Shown here one piece after another: positions 12,192-23,760 of a stretch of 64,000 bases of DNA (position 1 is its first letter; every line of letters starts with the position of its first letter). The DNA lies in assembly GCF_041146395.1 (NCBI RefSeq), contig NC_090989.1, positions 252,764,843 to 252,828,842 of the forward strand, read 5' to 3'. Under the pieces are notes generated by a model that worked only from the letters and a program-made list of their open reading frames with translations, had not been told where the DNA came from and searched no databases. Source of the DNA: Eulemur rufifrons. Its lineage: Eukaryota > Chordata > Mammalia > Primates > Lemuridae. Position numbers and translations under genes: made by a program.

Positions 12192-13210
12192 TGTTAAAAG
12201 AGACAGGATTAAAAATCAAACCAAAGTGTTTTTCCTACTCTCTACTCTCACATATCGCTCAACACAACATGTCTAACACCAGATCTGTGAGGAGTTTTCC
12301 ACCACACACCAACCAAGCAATTCTCCAGCAGACACCAACTGGGTTTCCTATAATTTAATTTAATTCTGACACTATCTACCTGGAGATAGCATCAGATCCC
12401 ACAGGTTAAAGGCTCAGTCCTACAAGATTGCTCCCCACGTCAGATGCCAATAACAAACTCCAGGTTGTGACCTGTTCTTGACTGATTGGCTATAAATTGG
12501 GGTTCCAACACTCCCTCCTCAGGTCCAGTTAATTTGCTAAAGCAGCTCACAGAACTCAGAGAAACACTTTACTTATTTAGTAATTATTATTATTATTAAG
12601 TTTATTATTAAGAATATTTCAAAGAGGAACAGCCAAATGGAAGAGATACATAGGGCAAGGTATGTGGGAAGGGCCCTGGAGCTTCCATGTCCTCTTTGGA
12701 CATACCACCCTTCAGGAACCTCCATGTATTCAGCCATTTAGAGCTCTCTGAACCTGGTCCTTTTGGATTTTTATGAAAGCTTCATTAATATAGGCATGAT
12801 TAATTATATCTGGGCCACTGGTGATCAACACTACCCTCAACCTTTATCTCCTACCTGGAGTTTATGGAGTGCGGCTACAGTTCTCAACCCTCTAATCACA
12901 TGTTTGGTTTCCCTGGAAACCAGCCCCCATCCTGAGGCTATGCAGAAGCCCAACAAGAGTCACCTCATTAAAACAAAAGGTATTCCTATCACCCAGGAAA
13001 TTCCAAGTGATTAAGAGCACTGTCAGATGCTCCTATCACTCAGGAAATTACAAAGGTCTTAGGAGCTCTGTGTCAGGAACTGGCATCTAAGACCAGATAT
13101 CAGAACAGAAGATTCTCCTGGTGCCCCTATTGCTCAGGAAATTACAAGGGTTTTAAGGGGAGTTCTAAATCAGGAACTGTGGACGAAGACCAAATATATA
13201 TTTCAGAATA
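12192..13210 (+). mobile_element. MER21-like LTR nested in older repeat
   Basis: About 1 kb beginning TGTTAAAAGAGACAGG, with GACCTGTTCTTGACTGATTG, CCCTGGAAACCAGCCCCC and repeated TCAGGAAATTACAA motifs, ending in ATATATATTTCAGAAT. Context (both halves of another repeat outside) shows insertion. The resemblance to MER21-type ERVL LTRs is from memory and moderate. No internal retroviral genes. Confidence 0.5.
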
Positions 13211-13249
<39 letters not shown>

Positions 13250-13260
13250 TACACACACAC
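13211..13260 (+). repeat. (TC)n(AC)n microsatellite
   Basis: About ten TC units followed by about fifteen AC units with one interruption, at the LTR boundary, where it hides any target duplication. Confidence 0.95.
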
Positions 13261-13261
13261 A

Positions 13262-13506
13262 GAATTTCCTGTGAGCATGAAGGTAGAGATCTAGGTGATG
13301 CATCTACAAGCCATGTAGTGCCAAATATTGCCAGCAAATGGGAAAGAAGCATGGATCAGATTCTCCCTCATGGCTTTCAGACAGAACCAACGCTGCCAAC
13401 ACCTTGATCTTGGACTCTAGCCTCAAGAACTGTGAGGCAATAAATTTATGTTGTTTGAGATACTTCCTTTGTCATACTTTATTATTGTAGCCTAGGAAAC
13501 TAATAT
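13262..13506 (+). repeat. Dispersed mammalian repeat, right part
   Basis: GATGCATCTACAAGCC, ACACCTTGATCTTGGACTC, AACTGTGAGGCAATAAATTT and CCTAGGAAACTAATATA complete the element started at 12000. Confidence 0.7.
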
Positions 13507-13668
13507 AAGGACTTAATAACCTAATTACCCATCTCCATGGCTTATAGTAGTCAGTTTATCTATTGAATGACCTTGGGAGTAGTACCTATCACCTGTCTGA
13601 CCCCATTTTTTTCATATTGAAGGCTTTTTACAAGCCTCCTTATGACATTTTTTGAGGTGCATGGAGCT

Positions 13669-13761
13669 AAGGTGACCAACTGTCCCAATTTTCCTAGGAC
13701 TGAGGGGTTTCCTGGGATATAGGGCTTTTAGTTTTACAGTCAGGACAGTCCCAGCTAAGGC
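13669..13761 (+). repeat. MER53-like palindromic DNA transposon remnant
   Basis: GGTGACCAACTGTCCCAATT, GGACTGAGGGGTTTCCTGGG and CAGGACAGTCCCAG resemble the inverted-repeat mini-transposon of this type. Diverged. Sequence from 13762 to 14112 is unassigned. Confidence 0.4.
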
Positions 13762-14112
13762 GGAATGTGTCAGTAACCTTACACAGAACCCACTTCCTGC
13801 TCAGATCCTTATGGGGCAGAGTTGGGACAAGAGAAGCCATCTTAGTTCCCTCAGCTGATCCCAGTTACCATAAGAATTGTGGGTCTGGGCAGAGGAGACA
13901 GATGTGGTGACAGAGGGATGTGAGCAACTAAACAGTCTGGAATAACAAAGTGACAAGTTCTAAAAGAATGGTGAGAAGGGTGCAGGGAGTGTGTGGAGAT
14001 GATGCTGGAAAAAATGATTGGGTCCAATTGCTAAAAACCCCTGACACCACGTTAAATAATTGTATATCATTCTATCCGATAAGAAAAGAGGTGGCCTCTC
14101 AGAGAGTTTGAG

Positions 14113-14537
14113 TGCTAAAGTAAATTAAAATGGAGACCAGGCCTGAAGAATCCCTGAACAGATAAAGCCAATTAGGCCTCCTAAGTGACCTTAACCTTGC
14201 TTGATTTGCAAACATAAGAGAAATTTAACCTGAATTATTACCTATAAATGCATATATTAAATAAAAACAGAACTTATGTTCAACCAGTCAGAAGCAGCCA
14301 AGAAACTTACACAATTAAGGACTTTCTAAAGGGATAGACTAAATATCGTAACTTTATAAATGTAACCAATCAAATATTTTCTTTTTATTACTTTCTCATA
14401 TACTCTATAAAAGCCTCTCCCTCACACTTTTTCAATGAAGCCCCAGAATCACTTCTAGTTTGGAGCTGCCTGATTCAAGAATCACTGTGTGCTCAAATTA
14501 TTTAAAATTTTATTGTGCCTCAGTTTACCTTTTTAGT
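14113..14537 (+). mobile_element. ERV LTR, upstream copy
   Basis: Begins TGCTAAAGTAAATT and contains a TATA-like CTCTATAAAAGCCTC (near 14404) and the conserved phrase AATGTAACCAATCAAATATT. By eye it aligns along its whole length with 21800-22224 in the same orientation, with roughly 85% identity. After it comes leader-like sequence (14538-14860), so it reads as a 5' LTR. Family not fixed; the style is ERV class I. Confidence 0.7.
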
Positions 14538-14859
14538 GGGTTTAGTGTTAGAAATGGGATCTGAAGGAGCTTTCCCCCCATCAACAACCCTCAGAAACAA
14601 TGAATAACTAGGCATAGGTTCCCACAGAGCCTGTTGTACTCACTGCTTTCTTGCTGCAACTGGAGGTCGTGGGTGAGTCCCTCTCAGTTATGAGCTTCAC
14701 AACTTGTGTCCTGCGATCTCAACTTTACTTGAGCATTTTTTGATCCAGACTGGGTCCAGGTATCAGACTGGCATCTGACAGAAACTAAACTTGGTCCAGT
14801 AGTGTTAGAGTAGAAGACAGGGCTGAGACCCAGATGCAGGGGCTTGAAGATTGGGCGCA

Positions 14860-15320
14860 GGTGTTAAAGTAAACAACCCTCAGGCAGAAGCTAACTAGAG
14901 GGGCTGATAACCACAGGCAAGAACCAGCTTCAATCAGCTTGTCAGCTATTTCTGCCACCTTACATGAACTTTGGCTAATTATAATATCACTTACATGGTG
15001 GTTTTAAAATTTCTGCACCCTTGAAATCATTATGACAGTTCCAAGACAGCCATATAAGTATGAAAATGGAAAGGAATCCAATTCTAGGAATTACTACCCA
15101 AATTCTGAGTAAAAGTCAAACCCATAGCCTTGAATATTCCTCCCCTCAATTAGTAAGACTTCAAAAGACCAAAAACCACTTCCTCCCAGTGCGGCTGATC
15201 TTTTTCAAGTCCATCTGTTCTCCCCACTGAGAGTGTACTTTTGCTTTCAATAAAAAGCTGTCACTTGCTTGGCTTACATGGTGCAGCCTGAAATTCTTTT
15301 CTCCTTACAATCACCAAGAA
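14860..15320 (+). mobile_element. Probable second LTR type
   Basis: The right end has the arrangement of an LTR R/U5: GAGAGTGTACTTTTGCTTTC, then AATAAAAAGCTGTCACTTGC and a pyrimidine-rich end. Boundaries and target duplication could not be fixed. It seems nested in the ERV block. Confidence 0.45.
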
Positions 15321-17635
15321 CTTGGAAAAACCTCAATGTGGAGGCTGGTAACAGTAGGAGGCTGACAAAAACTGGACTATATTCAATCAGAGACCTACAA
15401 AAAATAGTCTGGATTAAATAGGAGGCCTAAGGTAGAGTTATAGTGGCCACAGTGGGGAAGTTTTAATCTCGACAAAGTTCACCTATGGGGTACATCAGAA
15501 AAGAAGGGATCCTGAATGCTTCAGAAACAATGAGATACATTTTTTGGTTGGTATAGAGAGGCTTCCAAAATACAGAATGACTCAAAAAAAAAAATTATCC
15601 CTCTAAAGGAATCTCTACAGTGCACTAATGACAATTTATTCTGAACCTACTAACTGCTTTCATCTCTCTCCTTTTCTACCTAACCTCATTAACACCAGCT
15701 TCCTTTAAAAATTAGACCCCCAAAGGAGCTGGGAACACTTGCAACCACTAAATTTAAATTTTGATCTTGCATAAAACTCAGAGACATTATAAGAGCAAGC
15801 CATCTGAGGCTAAAAAGGAAAAAAAAATAATTGGAAATAGACTGGATGTCTCCTCAACAACTCACATCTTATGGAGACTCCACAGTTTCCATAAAATAAA
15901 CTTCTGATAAAAGGTGAATATGCCCCAAAACTCCTCTTGTAGAAAACTTACATCCTTTCTCTGTGCCTTTGAGGTATCTAAATCTTTAAAATGCAGGCTT
16001 CAGGGAAACGACTCAATAGAACGGGAAAAAAAGGAGGGAGGGTAACTATTTAGAAACAAACTGGTAAATGAAAAATCTTAAAAGTCTGTTTCACAAATAT
16101 TAGTAAAAAGCTTTGGCCATCTGAACAGGTAACTTTACCAGAAACACAATTTGGATCCAACTATTCTTTTATAAACCAGTGAGTTTCATATTATTATATT
16201 ATACCTGGCACATGAGTAAAATTTTAGAACAAAAGTCATAAATCTCTGTTTGAATTTGTGTTTATGCATGTCTATGTATATGTATCTTATGTATATGTAA
16301 TATTTTCTACCTCTGGATGGTATTAAAATTAACTTACAAAAGAGATATATTTAATTGGCTTAAAGAAAAATATATGCTTATATGTTCTTTCTGAAAAATA
16401 GGAAATAACCCAAATAGTTTTCAAGTTCACATGACTTGGGTAATCTTTAGTAAATAAGAATATTGTTGATTTAATAAAAAATGAATATGGCTTCAGAGAG
16501 TTGTCAGCATTAAATATAATGCAGACACACAACTTTTATTTTATCTAGGTTCTCAAGTAAGCTCATGTTATCTCTGTTTCAAAATTTGTCAATAAGAAAA
16601 ATAACTTAAGATGACAGCTTTGTTTGATGTTATGTCTGCCTGAAAACAGATTCCAAAATATTTTTGATAACTTGAAAGCATATAATTTTACTGTTAAATT
16701 AAATGATAGAGTTTCATTAAATACCTAGATCATTTCCAAGTAAGATAAACTACTAAAACACTAATTGGTGAACAGAAATTTAAGTTTATCTAGTTTTGGC
16801 TTCTTATTATGGAGGAATCAAAGATGTTTGGGTCTGCTAGAAAACCATGTCCTGTGCTACATAAAAAAGTTACACTTTGGAGCTTCTGGATAGCTGAATA
16901 TGTGGAGATTCTTGGAGGAAGAACGCCCAGGGAGGGCATGAAAGCTCTGCGCCCCTTCTCCGGTACCTAGTCTTCATCTGTATCCTTTGTAATATCCTTT
17001 ATAATAAACCAGTAAACATAAAGAGAAGATGTGTATGATTCTGTTTCCACATCTGTGAGGCCAGCCTTGCGTGTCTCATCTCTTGAACAATTACCCAAGT
17101 CGGGTCTGCTCACCAGATTGCTGGACCTTGAAAGGGCCTGGTCAGGGGCCAGGACACTTTAGGAATCTCAGCTGTGCTCATGCCAAACTCTTGGCAGGAA
17201 ACCAGCTGAGCGCTGGAGGCCAGGAGCCTGGTCCCTGCTATAATGCCTGGCTTCTCACCAGGCAAACGTGGGGCTCTCTGCCTCTGCCGAGTTTCCTCCT
17301 TCATTCTGCTGTGCTAGCTAAAAGGGCTGTATCCAGTGTCCTCCTAAGTGGCTACCATTTCTAAAACATTGTTTATTTCATCTTTATCTCATCATTTAAA
17401 ATCTCTATTTTGGGGTGTTATATTACATACATAGCATATTATATTATAGGACATGTGTATAATTTATAAATATATAAACATACACAGGAGATTCATGCTT
17501 GAAAATATTTTCTGATAGCAGTTCCCAATCAAAAATGTTTGGATATGACTACTCTATGAATGAAAGTTCTAGAAAGGGTCTCTATTCCCCTTTCCCAAAA
17601 GCAATAAAAAGCTTATGTCCAAGACACAAGAACCA
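15321..17635 (+). other. Decayed ERV-block interior, mostly unassigned
   Basis: No open reading frame survives. The GC-richer part at 16900-17350 includes a sequence with CTTTATAATAAACCAGTAA, which looks like the polyadenylation region of yet another LTR. The remainder is AT-rich and not identifiable by eye. Confidence 0.4.
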
Positions 17636-17639
17636 ACTT

Positions 17640-18700
17640 GAAACTGCTCTAAGTGACCAAAATGGGACAATTTGAGCATGAATACAATGGATTAAAACAT
17701 ATCAAATAAGTTAAAAATCTATGAGTTCATAATGATATTTTAAAAAAATAAACTCATTGGTCATCTTTGAAGGATGTTAGTGAACCAACTAATTATTCTG
17801 AAAAGAATCAAGCATTGAACCTAACTTCTTTCCTGTGTGAGCTGTATCCTAGGGTACCCAATACTTGATGAGGGAAAATTTCTCTCTCTCCTTTCTCTTT
17901 CTCTTTCTCTCAAGGAATGATAAAATTAGAATATCATCATTTGGCAAATCCCAAATTAAATGAGATCTAGGCTATGACTATCAGTAGCCATTGTCACAAG
18001 AAGAGAAATAACTGAAGATGATATGCCTCCTAATGATGGAAAATCCAACACCACATATGTGACTATTCTGTCAAAAACTCAAACCTAAATTGAAGCAAGC
18101 ATCTAGTAAACAGGTTTTAGGAAATATAGAGGCCTGCGAAATATGTTAATTAATACCACCATGGGAATACAATAAGCAAAACCAGACTGTGGGAGACTCA
18201 ACTGGAAAGATAACCTGTTTACTTAAACAAATATATTTCCAGGAAAAAAGAAGAGGGAAGAAAATCTACAGCTTAAAAGAAACTCAAGACACATAAACCA
18301 AATACAACTTATGTACCAGTTTTGGATTCTCACTCAGACAAACCAAGTTTTAAAATAATTATGAGACAATCAGGAAAATTTAAACATTGACTGGATAATA
18401 GGTGATATTAGACATTGTTAAGATTTTAGGTTTGGTCATGATTTCATGGTAATTTTTTAAGTGTTTCTCTTTTATAGATACACACTGAAATATTTGTGGA
18501 TGAAATATCACAGCTGGCATTTGCTTCAATATACTCCAGCATGAGAAAGGAAAAGTATAGAGGTATAAATGAAACAAGAGTGGGCATGAGTTTGTGATTG
18601 TTGTAGCTACATAATTTGTAAGTCCAGGTTTATTATTCTATTCTGTCTCCTTTAGTATGTGTTTGAAATTATTCATAATAGAAGGATTTTTAAAGCCTTA
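17640..18700 (+). repeat. Old L1 3' region
   Basis: Sense-strand old L1 phrases such as GATTAAAACATATCAAATAA, GAACCAACTAATTATTCTG, GGAAAATCCAACACCAC and a TTTGAAATTATTCATAATAG 3' end. A CT-rich interruption lies at 17881-17912. Its presence between the two ERV LTRs means either insertion into the provirus or that the LTRs are independent. Confidence 0.6.
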
Positions 18701-20850
18701 AAAAAAAGTCATATTAATACTATGAGGAGGCATATGCCTTTAAAAATCATGAAATCATGTACCTTCTAGTTTTCACTAAAAATTAAGGTTACTAAGAGTT
18801 AAGAATTCTAATTAATATATTTAATTTAAAGATAATAAAGATGAAAGGGAACAACCATGTATGAAAAATGCACAAAGAAAGCAGGCTGTGTTTTTAATAA
18901 GGAAAAGTATACAAGTTATATTTTCATTAAGGAGAAAAGAGTAATTTTGCCTTAACAAGATGACATTGTTCTAGAATTTAAAAAGACAAAAACTGAATGG
19001 ATATAGGAAGTTGCAGAAAGTATACAAAAAAAGAAATACGTGTGATCAGACTATTAAGATTAGATAGACTTATTTTTTTTTAAATGAGCTCAATAATGTA
19101 GTACTGATACAAAGCTAAAATTTGGTTTTCTCTTTGTTAAAAGAACAGTTTTTTGGATTATTGGTCTATTCTTACTAAGAGATTAAAAACAACGTTTTTT
19201 TTTTTTTTGTTAAATAAGCTGCCTAGAAAAATCTCAAAAGATTTGTTCTCTCTCCTAACAAAAAGAGAAATATTAAACTAATTTAATTTAGGCTTATTTG
19301 CTATGCTAAATTGCATGAAAAACATTGTCAAATACAGTGATGTTTAATGTTTTTACTTTTTATTTTACATTTGTGTGGATGTATATTAATATAAATGTTC
19401 TAAAAAGTATATGAAATTTCTAGAAATCTGATATATCCTATATAATGTTATCAGGCATAATTCTAATTATCTTAAAATGTTGTACGTCACAGAATAACCA
19501 AATTTCCTTGTCAATTTAATTATAATAAATTCTCATCAGATCTTTAACCGTGACCATTTTGTCTTTTGTCATCCATAGTTATTGTTTTACTCTGATGCTT
19601 TCCTGAAAGCTTTTGTGAATATGATACAAAAATTACAAGAGATTCATGAAAAAATCTCTGACAAGCACAGGTTTCTAATAACTTTAAGATAATAATATTG
19701 TACTGGGTAAGAATTTCCAGAACTCTAGTGGAAAACTGATGGATATATACAACTGCTAACCCAAAATCAAGCAAAACAAAAATAATTACGTTACTGATTT
19801 AACTGATGAGAGTAATTATAATTTTTATCACTTTTTGTTTGTAACATTGCTGGTTCTTTGATGTCTCGTTTTCCAGATTAAAGGAACGCTTTTTCTTTTT
19901 TTCTCTTAAACTATCTATAACTTACAGCAATTTGAAACAAAAATGAAACATTTATCTTTTTTTCTCCCTACCTGATCACTCCAGAACTTACAAACTTTTA
20001 TTAAATGTTCTTATTTTCATGGCAATATGGATATTTACACAGGTACAATAGGAATCTGTTCTTGTAACATGACATAGTTAGGCAAGTTCTTGGCTTGACT
20101 TCTTAGCCTAGAGAGACTCTTAAAGGTCTTATCTGAAATTCCTTATTAACCAGACAGTTTTTAAAAACTAAGATTGACTCTATGGAACTAATAAAACCCC
20201 TTAGATATTACCAAAACTTTGACTTAAATGTTATATTTTAAAATATGCATAGAAGCACTATTCTTGTTACATTTATGTAAATAACCAGGTAAAGTTTAAT
20301 AAAACTAGACTTATTTTACAAATTAATTAGTCTTACTGTGATTATTTTTGGTAAAAATGGGGATGACTGTAAAAAAATTGTATTTCAACAGAAAAACTAT
20401 AGTGCACCCTTATCAAATTCTAGTCCTGTTCATTGTCTGTGAGGTATTGTTACTACCTGTAGACTAGATTGGATCCTGAATTCTAGTTTAGCTAAAAATT
20501 AAAACTGTAGTTTTCCCAAGCCCAGTGCTGAAACTAGATGACTTAATAAAAACTTCAGAAAAATCACCATGAGACATTATGTACGGACAACCTTTTGTCC
20601 TGCTACTGTGTGGGTCACTCAGAGAATTTACCAGAATTCTTGATGACATAACCAAAGAGATTCAATCTGCAAACCAGGAAAATCCACCAGATTGCAACTG
20701 CCATCTTTATTGTACCATCTAAAGATGCTTCAAACTCAAAGCTAGAAATGTTATCAATTAGCTACCCTTCTGGCTCAAAAACTAAGATCATAATTTGCTC
20801 CCTCTATTAATCTTTGTTTTTCTTTTGTTTTCATAGAATATCTTCAAGTA
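18701..20850 (+). other. AT-rich ERV-block interior
   Basis: No coding frame. Continuous with the env-like remnant downstream, so it may be earlier retroviral sequence, but I cannot place it with confidence. Confidence 0.35.
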
Positions 20851-20854
20851 AGAC

Positions 20855-21290
20855 ATTCTGAGATAAACAGTTTAGCCTCAGTAGTACTCTAAAATAAAAG
20901 AGTTCTTGATCCCTTAATTGCTCAACAAAGGGTAGCTTATGATGTTATTGATAAAAATGTTGTTTATGTGTTAACAAATCAGGAATTATTGCCCCAAATT
21001 TAAAGGGTCTTAAGGAACAAAAAACAGTCTCTCTTCAGATAGGTGCTGCCTCCTCCATTGATTTATTGATATTTATTTGATTAAGTCTTGACTCCTGGAA
21101 ATCTCTGCTCCAAGGAATTTTTCAATCCTTGGCTACTATTCTCTATATAGTCATTGTATTTACTTCCCTAATGTGTTGTTTTAAATGCTTTCCAGCAGCC
21201 ACTCCTACATCAAATGATTGCCATCGAAATTAGACAAGCAGAAGAACTCAACCACCCAACCACTAAAGCCTACAATGACTACACAATTTT
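20855..21290 (+). pseudogene. Decayed retroviral env transmembrane-subunit remnant
   Basis: Conceptual + strand reading recalls the C-terminal part of a class I (gammaretrovirus-like) envelope: the conserved heptad region of the ectodomain, then a hydrophobic membrane segment (about 21130-21180) and a cysteine-containing tail. In-frame stop codons break it, one within the most conserved heptad stretch and others before and after the membrane segment, so it cannot encode a protein. It sits just upstream of a SINE, a polypurine tract and an LTR, as expected for the 3' end of a provirus. Confidence 0.55.
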
Positions 21291-21323
21291 GGATAATGGT
21301 GAGTTTACATCTTGATGCAACTG

Positions 21324-21672
21324 TTTTTTTTTTTTTTTGTTTGTTTGTTTTTTTTTGTTGAGACAGAGTCTCACTTTGTTGCCCAGGCTAGAGTGAGTGC
21401 CGTGGCGTCAGCTTAGCTCACAGCAACCTCAAACTCCTGGGCTTAAGAGATCCTACTGCCTCAGCCTCCCGAGTAGCTGGGACTACAGGCATGCGCCACT
21501 ATGCCCGGCTAATTTTTTCTATATAGATTTTTAGGTGTCCATATAATGTCTTTCTATTTTTAGTAGAGACGGGGTCTCGCTCAGGCTGGTCTCGAACTCC
21601 TGACCTTGAGCATTCCACCCGCCTCGGCCTCCCAAAGTGCTAGGATTACAGGCGTGAGCCACCGCGCCCGGC
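21324..21672 (-). mobile_element. Strepsirrhine Alu SINE inserted in ERV
   Basis: Reverse-orientation full Alu (T tract first, GCGCCCGGCC end last) with the strepsirrhine-specific block. Perfect 13-bp target duplication CTTGATGCAACTG at 21311-21323 and 21673-21685. Confidence 0.95.
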
Positions 21673-21786
21673 CTTGATGCAACTGTTGATAATGATAGCA
21701 TCTATGTGATTCGTTAGCCCAGTGAATATGTCAATACGTGGTAACTGAGAGTAACACTGTACTGTTTGGTCACACTCACAGCTCCC

Positions 21787-21798
21787 AAAAGGGGAGAA
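21787..21798 (+). other. Retroviral polypurine tract
   Basis: Twelve purines (AAAAGGGGAGAA) lie one or two bases before the downstream LTR, the usual site for plus-strand DNA priming in a provirus. Confidence 0.65.
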
Positions 21799-21799
21799 T

Positions 21800-22224
21800 T
21801 ATTAAAGTAAATTAAAATGGAAACCAGGCCTGAAGAATCCCTGAGCGGACAAAGCCAATCAGGCCTCATAAGTGACCTTAACCTTGCTGGATTTGCAAAC
21901 ATAAAAGAAATTTAAACTAGCTAGTTCTTGTAAATGTACATATTAAAGAAAAGGAGAACTTAAGCTCAACTAGTTAGAAGCAGCCCACAAACTTATATAA
22001 CTAGGGACTTTTCAATGGGATAGACTGAATAAGGCAACTTTATAATTGTAACCAATCAAATATTTTCTTTTTATCACTTCCTCATTCACTCTGTAAATGC
22101 CTATTCCTTCAACAGAGCCCAGCCCCAGAACCACTTCTGGTTTGGAGCTTCTAGATGCAAGAGTTGCTGTGTGCTCAAATAAACTCTTTAAAATTTTATC
22201 GTGCCTCAAGTTACCTTTTAAACA
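21800..22224 (+). mobile_element. ERV LTR, downstream copy
   Basis: Full-length partner of the LTR at 14113-14537, with AATAAA in CTCAAATAAACTC (near 22178) and an end near TTTTAAACA. The position after the polypurine tract marks it as a 3' LTR. About 1.2 kb upstream of RECK exon 1, so residual regulatory activity is conceivable but not shown. Confidence 0.75.
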
Positions 22225-22999
22225 GAAGTAACAGAGTTGTCAAAGCAGATGTTTTAGAAATAGCATTGTAATTTATTCTTTTTCCTTTTGTAAACTCAAA
22301 AGAGAAAATAAATTTAAAGAGACCTAAAAGACATAAAAACCAATTTCAATCTGTGAGTTTTGTTTAGAACTTGAAAAACTGCAACAAGAAAATATTGCAA
22401 TATAAGGAAAATGTAAATCTGGACTAAATCTTTAATAATATTAAGGAATTTAAACTTTTTAACTGTGGTTATGCTTTTTTAAAAAGCAAGGAGGAAAAAC
22501 GGTTTAATTCAGGAACAGAGAGAGAGAGAGAGAATGAATTAGCACTGCTAGCCAGTGGACCCTCTCAAACATCCTCTCAAACACAGTAGGGGCTGGAGTG
22601 ATAGGTGGGGTGGGGACTCACCTCCAACTTGTCCATTGAACAAAGTCTAGACTCCTCAGTCTGATATTCAAGGCTTTCCATATTTAGATACACAAGCATT
22701 CTCCCACTCCCTTTTCCTAAGAGGAATAGGTGTTTAATAGTACATCGAAGATACATTGAGGCTACATGTGCCAAAAAGCCTTGGTGGCGAATCCATGCCT
22801 CAGGCCCTACACCCTTGTCAGGGGGCCGTGGATGCCGCAAAACCCTTCAGCTTTTGAGGAGGCTGAGATGGCCCGGGTGACACGCCTTCTTTGGGTGTGG
22901 GGCGGAGTCTCAGCAGAAACAATACTGAGAGTATCACTGAGGTTAGGTGAAGGAGAGAAGCCCCTTTGGTTCGGCCTTGGAACTAAGAGTTCTCAGGCA
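22225..22999. other. RECK upstream region
   Basis: No gene. Contains a short GA tract (22518-22533) and unique-looking sequence at 22550-22990 that may include distal promoter elements. Nothing specific is supported. Confidence 0.5.
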
Positions 23000-23125
23000 A
23001 ACTTGCAGTGTGATCTCAAGCAAGTCAGACTCCTCTGTCAGCTTCAGTGGCTCCACGTGTAAACCTCGGGAGGTGACAGAGGCGTTCTAAGGACCCTTCC
23101 AGCTCTGACATCCTCTGACTCCACT
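23000..23125 (+). repeat. MIR fragment upstream of promoter
   Basis: GTGTGATCTCAAGCAAGTCA, a CTGTCAGCTTCAGTGGCTCC block and CCTTCCAGCTCTGACATCCT follow MIR order. Old, directly adjoining the CpG island. Confidence 0.55.
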
Positions 23126-23159
23126 CTTGGAGAACGCTGGCTGGTGGACTCTGTGACAG

Positions 23160-23760
23160 AAGCTTTACACAGCTGAGCCATAACAAAGAGCCCGGGTACG
23201 GGGCACGTTCCCGCCCCCAGGCGGTTTTGGAAACTTTACGGAGCAGGGGGCGGGGCTTTAGCGTGCCGCAGCCAATTACCAAAGGGCCGGGGCGCCGGGG
23301 GCGGAGCCGTGCGCGAGCGGCTGCAGCGGCTGCGGCGGCCCGGCTGGGTCCGAGCATCCCGCTCCGGACCCGCCCGGCCGGGACATGGCGACTGTCCGGG
23401 CCTCCCTTCGAGGTGCGCTGCTGCTTATGCTGGCCATGGCGGGGGTCGCGGAGGTGGCAGGGGGCCTGGCCCCGGGCAGTGCGGGTGAGTAACCTCTGGA
23501 GCAGCGGTTCGGGGCAGTCTGGAGCGGCCGCCTCAGCGCTCCAAGATGGCGCGGGGCAGGGGGCGGGGGTGAGCACGACCCCCAGACCCAGCCCACGGCC
23601 GGTGACCCCATGTCCCGAGGTCTCAGCAGTCCGGAGAGGGGTGCCGAGGCGGGGCGAGTGTAGCCCTCTTTCCGCTCCGAAGATCTTCCGACCTGGGAGC
23701 GGTGACCCGGGTGCGAGGCCTTGCTCTGTCACCTTCCGACGTGGGCCCCCTGCTCGGCCT
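23160..23760 (+). promoter_or_regulatory. RECK: CpG-island promoter of RECK
   Basis: A sharply GC- and CpG-rich block in otherwise AT-rich DNA surrounds the first exon. Upstream of the start codon are a GC box (GGGGGCGGGGC, 23246-23256), a CCAAT box (23272-23276) and a second GC box (23297-23305); no TATA box is seen at a useful distance. This is the layout of a TATA-less, Sp1-type housekeeping promoter. Published work on RECK describes Sp1-dependent repression by oncogenic RAS, which fits the GC boxes, but which box corresponds to the published one is inference. The transcription start cannot be fixed from sequence; it probably lies between about 23300 and 23370. Long open frames on both strands here are by-products of GC richness. 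Confidence 0.85.
23385..23484 (+). CDS. RECK: RECK exon 1 coding part (signal peptide)
   Basis: First coding exon of RECK (reversion-inducing cysteine-rich protein with Kazal motifs), a secreted, GPI-anchored glycoprotein that restrains MMP9, MMP2 and MMP14 and acts with GPR124 as a Wnt7-specific co-receptor in brain vessel development. The start MATVRASLRGALLL is recognised directly. The ATG at 23385 has G at -3 and G at +4, a strong Kozak context. Residues 1-33 form a signal peptide: an Arg-bearing n-region, a Leu/Ala/Met core at about 10-19 and small residues before the mature part. The exon ends at donor GTGAGT (23485) in phase 1, and the split Gly34 codon is completed by exon 2. Human RECK is 971 residues in 21 exons; this window carries eight exons and 212 complete codons. 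The core reads LLLMLAMAG, conservative changes from the human sequence as I recall it. Confidence 0.95.

Noticed and set aside
16900..17360. GC-richer block considered as a CpG island or a gene fragment
   Set aside because: CpG content is low, the 97-codon frame shows no family resemblance, and it sits inside the decayed ERV block.
23025..23732. 235-codon open frame on the - strand across the RECK promoter (with two further long frames on both strands)
   Set aside because: It is antisense to exon 1 in a CpG island, where stop codons are rare. Composition is low-complexity Ala/Arg/Pro/Gly with no domain, and RECK on the + strand explains the region.
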